Assembly: GCF_019278465.1 (NCBI RefSeq)
Contig: NZ_CP058983.1
Coordinates: 2,231,501-2,295,500, forward strand
Direction: 5' to 3'
DNA: 64,000 nucleotides
Source of the DNA: Tenacibaculum sp. AHE14PA
GTDB lineage: Bacteria > Bacteroidota > Bacteroidia > Flavobacteriales > Flavobacteriaceae
Position 1 is the first letter of the stretch, and every line of letters begins with the position of its first letter. This document shows, piece after piece, positions 1 to 7,835 of this stretch. The notes under the pieces were generated by a model. It made no database searches and was not told where the DNA came from. It was given only the letters and a program-made list of their open reading frames with translations. Made by a program: the position numbers and the translations under genes.

Positions 1-335
1 TCAGTTCGAGTGGTTTTATTGAAGTGATAATGGAAATAAAAGTGTATCGAGAACTATTATACAATCAACATCTCGATACAAATTTGTTTTTCCTATCGGA
101 CATCAAATTCACTCGATGTGACAATATAAATTGTCAGTTCGAGTAGTTTTATTGAAATGATAATGGAAATAAAAGTGTATCGAGAACTATTATATAATCA
201 ACATTTCGATACAAATTTGTTTTTCCTATCGGACATCAAATTCACTCGATGTGACAATATAAATTGTCTGTTCGAGTAGTTTTATTGAAATGACAATGGA
301 AATAAAAGTGTATCGAGAACTATTATACAATCAAT
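1..335. repeat. 133-bp tandem palindromic repeat, two full units plus a left half
   Basis: Units begin at about 1, 134 and 267 and are nearly identical, so the period is 133 bp. Each unit has an outer inverted repeat (left TGTCAGTTCGAGT, right TCACTCGATGTGACA at 109-123) and an inner one (GTATCGAGAACT against TCTCGATAC). A linker of about 9 bp separates units. The third unit stops at 334, in the middle of the palindrome, and a GIY-YIG gene begins two bases later. The first unit seems to start just outside the window. A diverged single copy of the same family lies at 35313-35429. Confidence 0.93.
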
Positions 336-626
336 ATGAAAATCTATTATGTTTACATCTTAAAATGTTCTGACAAATCATATTATACTGGTTTTACTTC
401 TAACCTTGAAGAAAGATTAATGGAACATAAAGAAGGAAAACACATAGGTAGTTATACGTTTAAAAGAAGACCTTTAAAATTAGTTTTTTATTGTGAGTTT
501 ACAAATGTAGCATTAGCGATTGCAAAAGAAAAACAACTAAAAAATTGGTCAAAAATTAAAAAAGAGGCTTTAATAAATGGTGCTTTTGAAAATCTTCCTA
601 ATTTAGCAAAGAAGAAGTTTAAATAA
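336..626 (+). CDS. GIY-YIG nuclease family protein (UPF0213/YhbQ-like)
   Basis: A 96-residue single-domain GIY-YIG protein. The family signature is visible as YVYIL near residue 5 and YYTG near residue 16, followed by the usual arginine (ERL, about residue 26) and the basic C-terminal pattern KEKQLKNW..KIKKEALI. Members of this small family are putative structure-specific or homing-type endonucleases; few have a proven role. The ATG lies two bases after the left half of a palindromic repeat, and the stop codon is followed directly by the matching right half (629 onward), so the gene occupies the centre of a repeat unit. I infer that gene and repeat form one mobile element. No other gene lies in the element. 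Confidence 0.9.
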   Translation: MKIYYVYILKCSDKSYYTGFTSNLEERLMEHKEGKHIGSYTFKRRPLKLVFYCEFTNVALAIAKEKQLKNWSKIKKEALINGAFENLPNLAKKKFK

Positions 627-675
627 CTTCTCGATACAATTTTCTCATAAAATCGAAAATTACTCGAAGTGACAC
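627..675. repeat. Right half of the palindromic repeat, after the GIY-YIG gene
   Basis: Starts with TCTCGATACAA (629) and ends with TTACTCGAAGTGACAC. It corresponds to the right arm of the 133-bp units at 1-266 but is more diverged in its middle. Together with the left half at 267-334 it completes a unit split by the GIY-YIG gene. Confidence 0.8.
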
Positions 676-706
676 TATCATATTAAAATGAAATAACAAT
701 TCAACA

Positions 707-733
707 TGTCAGTTCGATTGGTTTTATTGAAGT
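707..733. repeat. Extra left-arm fragment of the same repeat
   Basis: TGTCAGTTCGATTGG and the following TTTTATTGAAG match the first 27 bases of the left arm. No right arm follows. Instead the sequence runs directly into a coding-like tail ending just before moaC. Confidence 0.7.
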
Positions 734-799
734 TCCGAAAACAACACAAATTGAATTTAAATCAGGAAGTACTTTTCCTGTAATTAAATATAAAAAATG
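734..799 (+). pseudogene. Possible orphan 3' coding tail upstream of moaC
   Basis: Read in the frame beginning GTT CCG AAA, the bases after the repeat fragment encode about 22 coding-like residues (VPKTTQIEF, KSGSTFPVIK, YKK) and a stop overlapping the moaC start region. There is no start codon: the frame runs back through the repeat to a stop at about 690. It could be the 3' end of a gene cut off by the repeat, or a duplicated tail of the gene just upstream of the window. The parent gene is not identifiable here. Confidence 0.35.
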
Positions 800-1273
800 A
801 ACAAATTCACGCACATAAACGAGCAGAATCAACCTAAAATGGTGAATGTTTCTGATAAGAAAATTACCAAGCGAACTGCGGTTGCAAAAGCTACGATGTT
901 TTTAGGAGCTGAAATTATTTCTCATTTTAAAAATGAGGACTTAATTACTAAAAAAGGACCCGTTTTTCAAACCGCAATTATTGCTGGCATTCAAGCTGTA
1001 AAAAAAACATCTGATATTATTCCTATGTGTCATCCGTTATTAATTAACGGTGTAGATATTGATATAAATATTGTTGACGATGAACAATTAGAGGTTTTTT
1101 GTAAAGTAACTATCGAAGGAAAAACAGGTGTTGAAATGGAAGCTTTAACGGGCGCTTCTGCAACTTGTTTAACTATTTATGATATGTGCAAAGCCATCAA
1201 TCAAAAAATGGTGATTAAAGAAGTAAAATTAGTAGAAAAAACTGGCGGTAAATCAGATATTAAAAATGGGTAA
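797..1273 (+). CDS. moaC: Cyclic pyranopterin monophosphate synthase MoaC
   Basis: MoaC acts after MoaA in molybdenum cofactor synthesis, converting the 3',8-cyclised GTP intermediate into cyclic pyranopterin monophosphate in the cytoplasm. The 158-residue length is normal. The family signatures MCHPLLINGVDI (about residues 75-86) and GKTGVEMEALTGAS (about residues 112-125) are present, along with the conserved lysines KKITKRTAVA near the N-terminus. The last 8 bases overlap the next gene, a MobA-like protein, implying translational coupling. The other moa/moe genes are not in the window and probably lie upstream of the repeat-rich start. Confidence 0.97.
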   Translation: MNKFTHINEQNQPKMVNVSDKKITKRTAVAKATMFLGAEIISHFKNEDLITKKGPVFQTAIIAGIQAVKKTSDIIPMCHPLLINGVDIDINIVDDEQLEVFCKVTIEGKTGVEMEALTGASATCLTIYDMCKAINQKMVIKEVKLVEKTGGKSDIKNG

Positions 1274-2381
1274 AAAACATCAAAAACACGCAAATATCAC
1301 TAAAAAATTCAACGATAATTTTGCTACCAATGAAGTTGCTATTTTGGGAACTAAATGTGGAGTTATTGCTGATTTAGTTACAAAGGTTTCAACTAAATTA
1401 TCAAACTATAACTTAGGGTATTTCGATGCTTCTCACGCAAAAGACCTTGATAAAAACATCGTAACCGAATATACCTTTCACCATGAAGGTAATTTACAAG
1501 TAAACACAACCTCAAGCGTTAATAAGTTTGAGCAACGTTTACAGTTTATTAATCATGATTTTGTGCTTATAAACGGGAATCATTACGAAGGTGCTAAACA
1601 AATTCTGATTCTAGATGATGAAAAAGAAGCTTCTATAGAAAAGAGATTAGATCAAATTACAAACATCCAATTTATTGTAAAACTAAATTCGGATACTAAG
1701 ATTTTTGATTGTTTAATCGAAAAATTTCCACTGATAGAAAATACAACTTGTTACACGATTCATGATGTTGATAAAATTACAAATCACATTCATAATTTAA
1801 TCAAAGAAAATATTGCTCCTGTTAAAGGGTTGGTATTAACTGGTGGAAAAAGTACCCGAATGGGAACAGATAAATCTGAATTAGATTATTATGGAAAACC
1901 TCAAAAAGAATACACAAAAGAACTCCTAGAAAACAATGCTTTAGAAACATTTTATTCTGTACAATTACCTTCTAAAAAACCAGCTGAAATTCACGACACT
2001 TTTTTAAATCTTGGTCCTTTTGGCGGAATTTGTTCTGCCTTTCAAAAAGATCCTAATTCAGCTTGGCTGGTAGTCGCTACAGATCTTCCTTTTGTAAATG
2101 ATGAGTTAATTCAGTTATTATTACAAAAACGAAATCCGAGTAAAATAGCAACAGCAATTAAAGGGAAAAGCAAAGAATTTCCTGAGCCTTTAATTACCAT
2201 TTACGAACCAAAGGCGTATACTAAATTACTACAATATTTAGCACAAGGATATTCATGTCCTCGTAAAGTGCTAATTAATTCTGATGTTGAAATTATTGAA
2301 ATAGATGACCATTTGATTAGAAACATCAATACACCAGAAGAGTTTGAAACTGCTAAAAAGGAGATTAGTAAGTATGAATAA
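1266..2381 (+). CDS. mobA: MobA-like molybdenum cofactor guanylyltransferase with extra N-terminal domain
   Basis: The C-terminal half (from about residue 188) is a MobA-type nucleotidyltransferase that joins GMP to molybdopterin: the GTP-binding loop LTGGKSTRMGTDKS is intact, and LGPFGGICSAF and VATDLPFV follow in the expected order. The first 185 residues form a separate domain. Its start (EVAILGTKCGVIADLV) looks like a MobB P-loop region that has lost the GKT/S residues, so I infer a degenerate MobB-like domain. At 371 residues it is nearly twice a simple MobA. It overlaps moaC by 8 bp and the next gene by 8 bp, so the three genes form an operon. Confidence 0.85.
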   Translation: MGKKHQKHANITKKFNDNFATNEVAILGTKCGVIADLVTKVSTKLSNYNLGYFDASHAKDLDKNIVTEYTFHHEGNLQVNTTSSVNKFEQRLQFINHDFVLINGNHYEGAKQILILDDEKEASIEKRLDQITNIQFIVKLNSDTKIFDCLIEKFPLIENTTCYTIHDVDKITNHIHNLIKENIAPVKGLVLTGGKSTRMGTDKSELDYYGKPQKEYTKELLENNALETFYSVQLPSKKPAEIHDTFLNLGPFGGICSAFQKDPNSAWLVVATDLPFVNDELIQLLLQKRNPSKIATAIKGKSKEFPEPLITIYEPKAYTKLLQYLAQGYSCPRKVLINSDVEIIEIDDHLIRNINTPEEFETAKKEISKYE

Positions 2382-2850
2382 ACTCATAATAATAAAAGGT
2401 GGCCAAAAACATTTTATCTTTAGGTTTATGGCTGCTATTCTTTATGCTTTTGCTGTTTTTATCATAGTGAAGTTTTTTATCAACACCTCAGTATCAACTG
2501 TCGAAAATTATACCATTTCCTTTTTACATATTCTAGAAATGGAAATTTATATTATAACACTTGCACTATTAGCTTCTGTTGTTAATAATCATCACTTTAA
2601 TCTTAAAGAAAGTATATATCGTAAATATTACTCTGTTGGTCCTTTTGGTTATGGAAAATGGCAAACTATAAGTAAACTCACTTACACATCAATTTATTTA
2701 AATAATAATGATGTTTACGAGGTAATTATTTGGGATGAAAGTAATGACCGTTTTAAAATTTCATTTCATAACGAAGAGAATAATGCCATTGAAACTGCAA
2801 AATATGTAGCAGATAAGTTAAGTATCGACTATTATACTAGGAATGCATAA
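2374..2850 (+). CDS. Two-TM membrane protein, last gene of the moa-mob operon
   Basis: I start it at ATG 2374, which overlaps the mobA stop by 8 bp; an upstream ATG at 2344 would overlap by 38 bp and adds only a basic stretch. The 158-residue product has two hydrophobic segments (about residues 17-37 and 55-72), then a soluble C-terminal region rich in beta-type residues (KLTYTSIYLNNNDVYEVIIW) that resembles a small PH-like fold. No enzyme motif is visible. Position suggests co-expression with molybdenum cofactor genes, but this alone does not give a function. Confidence 0.7.
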   Translation: MNKLIIIKGGQKHFIFRFMAAILYAFAVFIIVKFFINTSVSTVENYTISFLHILEMEIYIITLALLASVVNNHHFNLKESIYRKYYSVGPFGYGKWQTISKLTYTSIYLNNNDVYEVIIWDESNDRFKISFHNEENNAIETAKYVADKLSIDYYTRNA

Positions 2851-2856
2851 TATTAT

Positions 2857-2888
2857 AAATCGCTCATTTTATGTAAAATGAGCGATTT
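2857..2888. terminator. Hairpin between convergent genes
   Basis: A perfect 14-bp inverted repeat (AAATCGCTCATTTT against AAAATGAGCGATTT) with a 4-base loop lies between the rightward mob operon and the leftward RimK gene. Neither side has a long T run, so terminator function for both genes is inferred from the stem and its position. Confidence 0.65.
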
Positions 2889-2899
2889 ACATGAAGTAA

Positions 2900-4270
2900 T
2901 TATTTTTTAGCTTTAAGCTTCTTTTCGATGGCTTCAATCATAATATTTGCAATATCTAAACCTGTTGCTCCTTCAATACCTTCTAAGCCAGGAGAAGAAT
3001 TTACCTCTAATAATAACGGGCCTTTATTAGAGCGAATAATATCTACACCAGCAACTGGCAGGTCTAAAATTTTAGCCGCTTTAATTGCTAACTTTCGTTC
3101 ATCAGAAGTTATTTTTATTTTAGATGCAGAACCTCCTTGGTGTATGTTTGCCCTAAACTCACCTTTTTCAGCTTGCCTTTGCATTGACGCCACTACTTTA
3201 CCATTTACCACAAAACAACGTATATCTTGTCCGTTAGCTTCCTTAATAAATTCTTGAACAAGAATGTTTGTTTTAACACTTTTAAAAGCATTAATTACAC
3301 TTTCTGCTGCCTTAGTTGTTTCTGCTAAAACTACACCTTTACCTTGGGTACTTTCTAATAACTTAATTATTAATGGCGCTCCGTTTACCATTTTAATAAG
3401 ATCTTTTGTATCTAAAGGAGAGTTCGCAAAACCTGTAATAGGAACTTGTATATCGTTTTTAGCAAACAGCTGTGTAGCCAACAGTTTATCTCTTGATTGA
3501 TTAATTGCATCTGCAGAATTTAAACAATAAGTTCCCATAGCATCAAACTGCCTTATTAAAGCACAGGCATAAAAAGTAACAGAAGGCTTAATACGAGGTA
3601 TAATAGCATCAAACTCATCTATAATATTTCCACCACGGTAACGTATTTGAGGCTCTTTAGCATCAAATTTCATGTATGCTTGTTGCACATTAAGAAATAC
3701 CATTTCATGACCTCTTAAACGACCAGCTTCCATGATACGCTTATTGCTAAAAAGATTTGGATTACTTGCTAATAAAGCTATTTTTAAACCTGTTTTTTCT
3801 TTCTTAAAAGTCGCATATTTTTCATCTAAATCTTCTTCACTAAAAGTTCCTGATAAATACGTTTCTGAAGCATTTACTAAGTAACCGTTTGACAGTGCTT
3901 CACGCCCCAACAACATTCTAAACTCCATAGAATCTCTGTTAGCAAGCGTTAATTCAATCTCAAAAGTTTCTGCACCTATAGTTATAGGTGTTTTTATTAC
4001 AATACGTGGTTCTGAAATACCTGTTGAACTTTTTATTGAACGTTTTGAATGAATTTTAGATTCGCATGTTATACTAATACTTCTATTTTCTTGCAATGGA
4101 TTAACATCAAAACGCACCCACTCTTCAGTATCTTTTAAAAACCTAGTGATATTATTAGCTTGTATTGATGATGTTTTTGCACCAGAATCTACTCTAGCTT
4201 TTATGGCTGGTATACTGAAAGATTTAAACGAACACCATTCTTCACTTCCTATTATTTTTAAATTATTCAA
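2900..4270 (-). CDS. rimK: RimK-type ATP-grasp ligase fused to an N-terminal RimB-like zinc-protease domain
   Basis: Residues 1-145 match the retropepsin-like RimB/ATP-dependent zinc protease family ([12 protein letters not shown] near residue 25, MLLGREAL near residue 118). Residues 160-456 are an ATP-grasp ligase of the RimK type ([13 protein letters not shown] nucleotide loop, [22 protein letters not shown] metal site). Known RimK adds glutamate residues to ribosomal protein S6 in some bacteria. In many Bacteroidota and marine bacteria the two domains are fused or adjacent, suggesting paired addition and removal. The 456-residue length fits such a fusion. The substrate in this organism is unproven. 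The VOC gene lies 56 bp upstream on the same strand. Confidence 0.88.
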   Translation of the reverse strand: MNNLKIIGSEEWCSFKSFSIPAIKARVDSGAKTSSIQANNITRFLKDTEEWVRFDVNPLQENRSISITCESKIHSKRSIKSSTGISEPRIVIKTPITIGAETFEIELTLANRDSMEFRMLLGREALSNGYLVNASETYLSGTFSEEDLDEKYATFKKEKTGLKIALLASNPNLFSNKRIMEAGRLRGHEMVFLNVQQAYMKFDAKEPQIRYRGGNIIDEFDAIIPRIKPSVTFYACALIRQFDAMGTYCLNSADAINQSRDKLLATQLFAKNDIQVPITGFANSPLDTKDLIKMVNGAPLIIKLLESTQGKGVVLAETTKAAESVINAFKSVKTNILVQEFIKEANGQDIRCFVVNGKVVASMQRQAEKGEFRANIHQGGSASKIKITSDERKLAIKAAKILDLPVAGVDIIRSNKGPLLLEVNSSPGLEGIEGATGLDIANIMIEAIEKKLKAKK

Positions 4271-4326
4271 TATTATATTTTTATTTAATGTAAAGGTTAA
4301 ATTTATTCTTCTGCAAGCTAACCGAT

Positions 4327-4740
4327 TTATAGCATAAACATTTCATTCTCTTCAATAAAACTTTTAAACTCTATTGTATAACCGTTAGGGTCTTTCACAA
4401 AAAAAGAAACATGTTCACCGTTTTTATCTTTTAAGAATGTTTTTGTGATAATAGTTTCTGACGACCAATGGTTAATTCTGTCATGCATTTTTTCCCATTC
4501 CTCAGCATCTAAAACAACCCCGAAGTGAAAAGATGGTAAAACATCTTTATCAAAAGTATAATTAGGTGATTCGAAATTAAATTTTTCTACTAAAACATAT
4601 GTCAATTGGTTGTTAAATAAATTTATATCTAACCAATCACTGGTTTCCCTACCACAGTTTAAACCTAAATCTTCGGTATAAAATTTTTTAGTTTCCTTAA
4701 TGTTTAAACAAGGAAGCGATAAGTGGAATATAGATGCCAT
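4327..4740 (-). CDS. VOC family protein (glyoxalase/bleomycin-resistance fold)
   Basis: A 137-residue protein with two beta-alpha-beta-beta-beta repeats: [20 protein letters not shown] at the start and [20 protein letters not shown] near residue 115. The DPNGYTIEF pattern with its metal-ligand glutamate is typical of the VOC superfamily. Substrate is not predictable; annotations such as dioxygenase or lyase would be guesses. It precedes the RimK fusion on the same strand and could be co-transcribed with it. Confidence 0.85.
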   Translation of the reverse strand: MASIFHLSLPCLNIKETKKFYTEDLGLNCGRETSDWLDINLFNNQLTYVLVEKFNFESPNYTFDKDVLPSFHFGVVLDAEEWEKMHDRINHWSSETIITKTFLKDKNGEHVSFFVKDPNGYTIEFKSFIEENEMFML

Positions 4741-4833
4741 AATTTTAAGCTTTTTTTTGGATACTCTTTCTGTTTTATAAATATACTATTTTAGCTATTT
4801 ACTAAGAAGTAGACTTATTTCGAAAAATACAAA

Positions 4834-5340
4834 TTATTTTTGATTTTGTATTAACTCAATACTTTTATAAAGTATTACTGTATTTGGTATTGTTATTTTT
4901 CTATTTCCCTCAGGGATATATAACATCACATAAAAACCAGTAATGTTTTTTACTTCACCTGTTAAATCATATTCTTTGTCTATAATTTTTATAGTATCAC
5001 CGATACGCATTGGATGGTAAAAAAACAAAATTACACTAGCTGTTAAGTTAGATAAGATAGACCATTGTGCAAAAAAACCAACACCTAACACTGCTAAAAT
5101 AGAAGATGCAAAAACACCTATTTGCTTAAATTCTATTCCTAAAATTATAAGAACTAAAAAAAATGCAAACACATAATAAATTAAGTAAAAAAGGTTAAGT
5201 ATTATTTTTCTTCTATGCGGCTCTATAGCATTTTTAATTACATAACTTTTAGTTATTTTTTTAGTAAAAATAACTAACACAGAAAGCATTATTAGTAATA
5301 TTAATAGCAGAATGTATTTGTTCAATAAAAAATTACTCAT
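4834..5340 (-). CDS. Short MscS-type mechanosensitive channel protein
   Basis: The 168-residue protein has three predicted membrane helices (about 8-26, 48-66 and 76-105). The third carries the pore-helix pattern AVLGVGFFAQWSILSNLTA, followed by a beta domain beginning MRIGDTIKI. It stops after this beta domain, so the alpha-beta cage of full MscS proteins (about 280 residues) is absent. The reading frame is clean, so this is probably a natural short form and not a truncated gene. Expected role is ion or solute release on osmotic downshock at the inner membrane. It is divergently arranged with the Usp gene at 5438. Confidence 0.82.
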   Translation of the reverse strand: MSNFLLNKYILLLILLIMLSVLVIFTKKITKSYVIKNAIEPHRRKIILNLFYLIYYVFAFFLVLIILGIEFKQIGVFASSILAVLGVGFFAQWSILSNLTASVILFFYHPMRIGDTIKIIDKEYDLTGEVKNITGFYVMLYIPEGNRKITIPNTVILYKSIELIQNQK

Positions 5341-5437
5341 TATTGTTTTAATTGCAAAATTATGTTTTTATTTTTTTTTATAATTGATTTTATTTTAAAA
5401 AAATTACATTTGATAAACCAACTCTAATCAACTTGTT

Positions 5438-6268
5438 ATGAAGAATATATTAATTCCATATAATTTTTCTGAAGAAGCTATTAATGCTTTAAACTATACT
5501 AAAAAACTTTTTAAAGGCTTAGATATTTGTATTTACTTATTAGATGTTTATATCGCTGAAAAGCCGCATTTATTAAGTTCTGAAAAAAGTGAAGAATGGT
5601 TTAATGAAATGGACAATGAGATTGAAGAAGAATCAAAGTACTTAATTGACATTCTTAATAAAGAAACGGAAAATTTCGAATATCAATTTATAATTAACTC
5701 AACTTCGTTAATAAAAGCAATTAAAGAGGTTGTTTCTGAAAAAAAAATAGATTTGATAATCTCTGGTACAAAAGGAGCCAAAAGTTTAAAAGAAACTTTT
5801 ATTGGCACAAATACTATGAAAATTATTAACACTATTAATAACTGCCCAATATTAATGGTCCCAACCGACTACAAATACAAATTATTACATCAAATAGTAT
5901 TTTCAACAAATTATAAAAGACCTTTTAATAATAAAGAATTAAAATCGTTACTTCAATTAAGTATTTTAAAAGATTGCCCGATTGAAGTTATAAACCTTTC
6001 TGAAGAATACACCTTAAATAGTAAACAAAAAGCACACAAAGTACAGTTAAGAGAAATTTTTAAAGACTTAGGCGTAGAATATAAAAAAATAGATTGGGAT
6101 GATTCTGAAACTACAACTTTAGAAAATTATATAAAAGAAACTGATAGCGAATTATTAGTTTTAATAAATCATAAACATAATTTTTTTAATCGCCTATTAG
6201 AAGAAAATGTGATTAAAAAATCTGCTTTTCACAGTAAAATTCCTTTATTAATTTTGCCAGAGCTATAA
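5438..6268 (+). CDS. Universal stress protein, tandem UspA domains
   Basis: The 276-residue protein contains two Usp domains. The first (1-145) begins MKNILIPYNFSEEAINALNY and has the nucleotide-loop-like pattern SGTKGAKSLKETFIGTNTMKII; the second (150-276) is more diverged and ends FHSKIPLLILPEL. Tandem Usp proteins of this size are common in Flavobacteriaceae, and their target is usually unknown. A second paralogue lies at 13204. No terminator hairpin is obvious downstream. Confidence 0.88.
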   Translation: MKNILIPYNFSEEAINALNYTKKLFKGLDICIYLLDVYIAEKPHLLSSEKSEEWFNEMDNEIEEESKYLIDILNKETENFEYQFIINSTSLIKAIKEVVSEKKIDLIISGTKGAKSLKETFIGTNTMKIINTINNCPILMVPTDYKYKLLHQIVFSTNYKRPFNNKELKSLLQLSILKDCPIEVINLSEEYTLNSKQKAHKVQLREIFKDLGVEYKKIDWDDSETTTLENYIKETDSELLVLINHKHNFFNRLLEENVIKKSAFHSKIPLLILPEL

Positions 6269-6616
6269 ATGACTTAATCATTAAAAAAACTTCCTGCTTT
6301 TTCCTCCACTAATCAACAATATTAATGAGTAAAAAAAAACTTGTAGCGTTTTTTTATTTTTATTGCATCTTAATTAAAATTTAAAAAAAAAGCATATATA
6401 ATCATATGTTAATATTTTTTACAAAAAATGGCTTTAAACGGCTAAAACCCTAAAAAAAGCTAAAATACTCATCTTCAATAACAATTATGCAATTGCATTT
6501 TCCTTAAAGAAAAATAGGTATAAAACAATATTGTGCTATGATTTAATATTATTGTTCAATATATCATTATTAACTATGCCATAACTTTGATTTCTCTCAA
6601 TAAATAGAGAAAAAAA
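6269..6616. other. AT-rich intergenic region with a promoter near its end
   Basis: These 348 bases contain no open frame worth calling and no strong hairpin. Long A runs dominate (6340-6430). The only recognisable element is a Bacteroidota -7 box, TAACTTTG, at 6582-6589, about 28 bases before the TTG start of the first roadblock gene. No -33 TTG is found at standard spacing; the nearest, at 6552, is too far away. Confidence 0.5.
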
Positions 6617-6946
6617 TTGGAGCTAGAAAAACTATTAGAAGAAACAAAGTCAAAAGCAATTTTCCTTTTAAAAGATAACGGAGAAACTATTGATTTTTAC
6701 CCTAAAGAAAATAATTTGGGTGATTTACAAGACAAAATAACAGTGTTTAAAGCCACTATATTTAATATGAGTAATCACTTTTTTAGTAATTATTTTAAAA
6801 CGAACCTGAAAGAGATTATACTTAAATCTGACAATGAAAACATTCTAATTATTAAACATAATGAATATATATTATGTTTCTTATCTGATAAAAACATAAA
6901 CATAGGATTGCTTGAACTTATTTTGAAAAAAGAATTTAACTACTAA
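6617..6946 (+). CDS. Roadblock/LC7-like protein (first of three)
   Basis: A 109-residue protein starting at TTG, about 28 bases after a TAACTTTG promoter box. The pattern AIFLLKDNGETI, an amphipathic central helix (KITVFKATIFNMSNHFF) and NILIIKHNEYILCFLSDKNINIGLLELILKK fits a roadblock/LC7 fold, in which a final helix follows a NIGL-type turn. Roadblock proteins dimerise and usually bind Ras-like GTPases or act as scaffolds. No GTPase gene is next to it. Homology is judged by pattern only. It forms an operon with the genes at 6965 and 7329. Confidence 0.65.
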   Translation: MELEKLLEETKSKAIFLLKDNGETIDFYPKENNLGDLQDKITVFKATIFNMSNHFFSNYFKTNLKEIILKSDNENILIIKHNEYILCFLSDKNINIGLLELILKKEFNY

Positions 6947-6964
6947 CTATAAAACAAACAAAAA

Positions 6965-7339
6965 ATGCAAGAAATTTTAGACAAATTGGTAACTAATGTA
7001 AAAGAAAATATCTCAGGATATATAGGAATCAGCGTTGCTGAAATGGCATCCGGTGAATCACTTATATCAGATTCTGCTTTAAGTGGTTTTGACCCTGCCT
7101 TAGCATGTGCATATAATGTAGAAATTATTAATGCAAAACGTAAAGCTATGAAATCTTTAGGCTTAAATGAACAATTAACTGACATTCATTTTAATCTAGA
7201 AACTCAAATACATATCATTAATATCTCTCCTAGCGGTGAGTATTTTGTTTATTTAGCTGTTGATTCTAAAAAAGCGAATTTAGCGCTTACTAGGACACTT
7301 TTAAATAAGTACAAACAAGATTTAAATAATGAGCTATAA
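6965..7339 (+). CDS. Roadblock/LC7-like protein (second of three)
   Basis: A 124-residue protein. ISGYIGISVAEMASGESL, FDPALACAYNVEIINAKRKA, HIINISPSGEYFVYLAVD and KKANLALTRTLLNKY follow the order of the roadblock fold more clearly than in the upstream gene: two strands, a long helix, three strands and a final helix after a NLAL turn. It begins 18 bp after the upstream stop and overlaps the next gene by 11 bp, so the three are probably co-translated. I infer a heteromeric roadblock complex, with partner unknown. Confidence 0.7.
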   Translation: MQEILDKLVTNVKENISGYIGISVAEMASGESLISDSALSGFDPALACAYNVEIINAKRKAMKSLGLNEQLTDIHFNLETQIHIINISPSGEYFVYLAVDSKKANLALTRTLLNKYKQDLNNEL

Positions 7340-7577
7340 TGAGATTAGTTTAACTAATTATAATTTTGAGAACACATTTATTGATTTTATAAACTCTTAC
7401 CAAGAAACTTATAAAACCAAAGTTCTACAAAATGCACCTGCCCCCCTAGAAGTGCAAAATAATACTTCAGAGAAAAGAGATATTAAAACAATACTTGAAG
7501 ATTTCTTTTTTTCTCCAAAATATGACAACGTTTTAGATGTTATAAGATTTGGAAATAAAAAAACTGTAGATGGCTAA
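7329..7577 (+). CDS. Small protein of unknown function, third gene of roadblock operon
   Basis: An 82-residue soluble protein overlapping the previous gene by 11 bp. It is acidic, with a proline-rich linker (NAPAPLEVQ) between a short N-terminal part and a C-terminal helix-like segment (KRDIKTILEDFFFSPKYDNVLDVI). I do not recognise a family. Tight coupling to two roadblock-like genes suggests it is a partner or adaptor of that complex. A hairpin terminator follows directly. Confidence 0.65.
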   Translation: MSYNEISLTNYNFENTFIDFINSYQETYKTKVLQNAPAPLEVQNNTSEKRDIKTILEDFFFSPKYDNVLDVIRFGNKKTVDG

Positions 7578-7607
7578 AAAAGCAAGAAAAAATTCTCGCT
7601 TTTTTTA
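7578..7607 (+). terminator. Intrinsic terminator of the roadblock operon
   Basis: AAAGCAAGAA pairs with TTCTCGCTTT (one mismatch), followed by a T run, directly after the stop codon. Confidence 0.75.
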
Positions 7608-7641
7608 TTCAAATTTATAAATCCAGTTTTTAAGTTATTAA

Positions 7642-7669
7642 AAAACCTCAACTATAAAGTTGAGGTTTT
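7642..7669 (-). terminator. Terminator of tRNA-Leu
   Basis: A 12-bp perfect stem (AAAACCTCAACT against AGTTGAGGTTTT) with a 4-base loop lies just past the 3' end of the leftward tRNA gene. On the minus strand it is followed by a T run. Confidence 0.8.
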
Positions 7670-7677
7670 CCTTTGTG

Positions 7678-7759
7678 TACTCGAGGCGGGAATCGAACCC
7701 GCACTCTCGAAAGAACTGGATTTTGAATCCAGCGCGTCTACCAATTCCGCCACTCGAGC
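7678..7759 (-). tRNA. tRNA-Leu (anticodon CAA)
   Basis: Read on the minus strand the 82 bases fold as a class II tRNA. The acceptor arms GCTCGAG and CTCGAGT pair with one G-U. The D arm is GTGGCGGAATTGGTAGACGC. The anticodon stem CTGGA/TCCAG encloses TTCAAAA, giving anticodon CAA. A long variable arm (TTCTTTCGAGAGT) precedes the T arm GCGGGTTCGATTCCCGC. The discriminator base is A, and CCA is not encoded. It reads the TTG codon. Confidence 0.96.
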
Positions 7760-7835
7760 ATTAAGTAGTGTGCAAATCTATAAAATATTTTAATTAATTC
7801 GTTTAAAAATAAGTTTTAAACTCTTAAAATAGTTT

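Noticed and set aside
1..335. CRISPR-like or phage attachment repeats
   Set aside because: The 133-bp units are almost identical throughout, with no variable spacers, no integrase and no tRNA next to them.
3264..3500. Plus-strand frame inside the RimK gene
   Set aside because: It is antisense to a well-supported ATP-grasp domain and has no independent support.
7678..7759. tRNA-Leu as an integration site for a mobile island
   Set aside because: No integrase gene or direct repeat of the tRNA end was seen on either side; neighbours are housekeeping genes.
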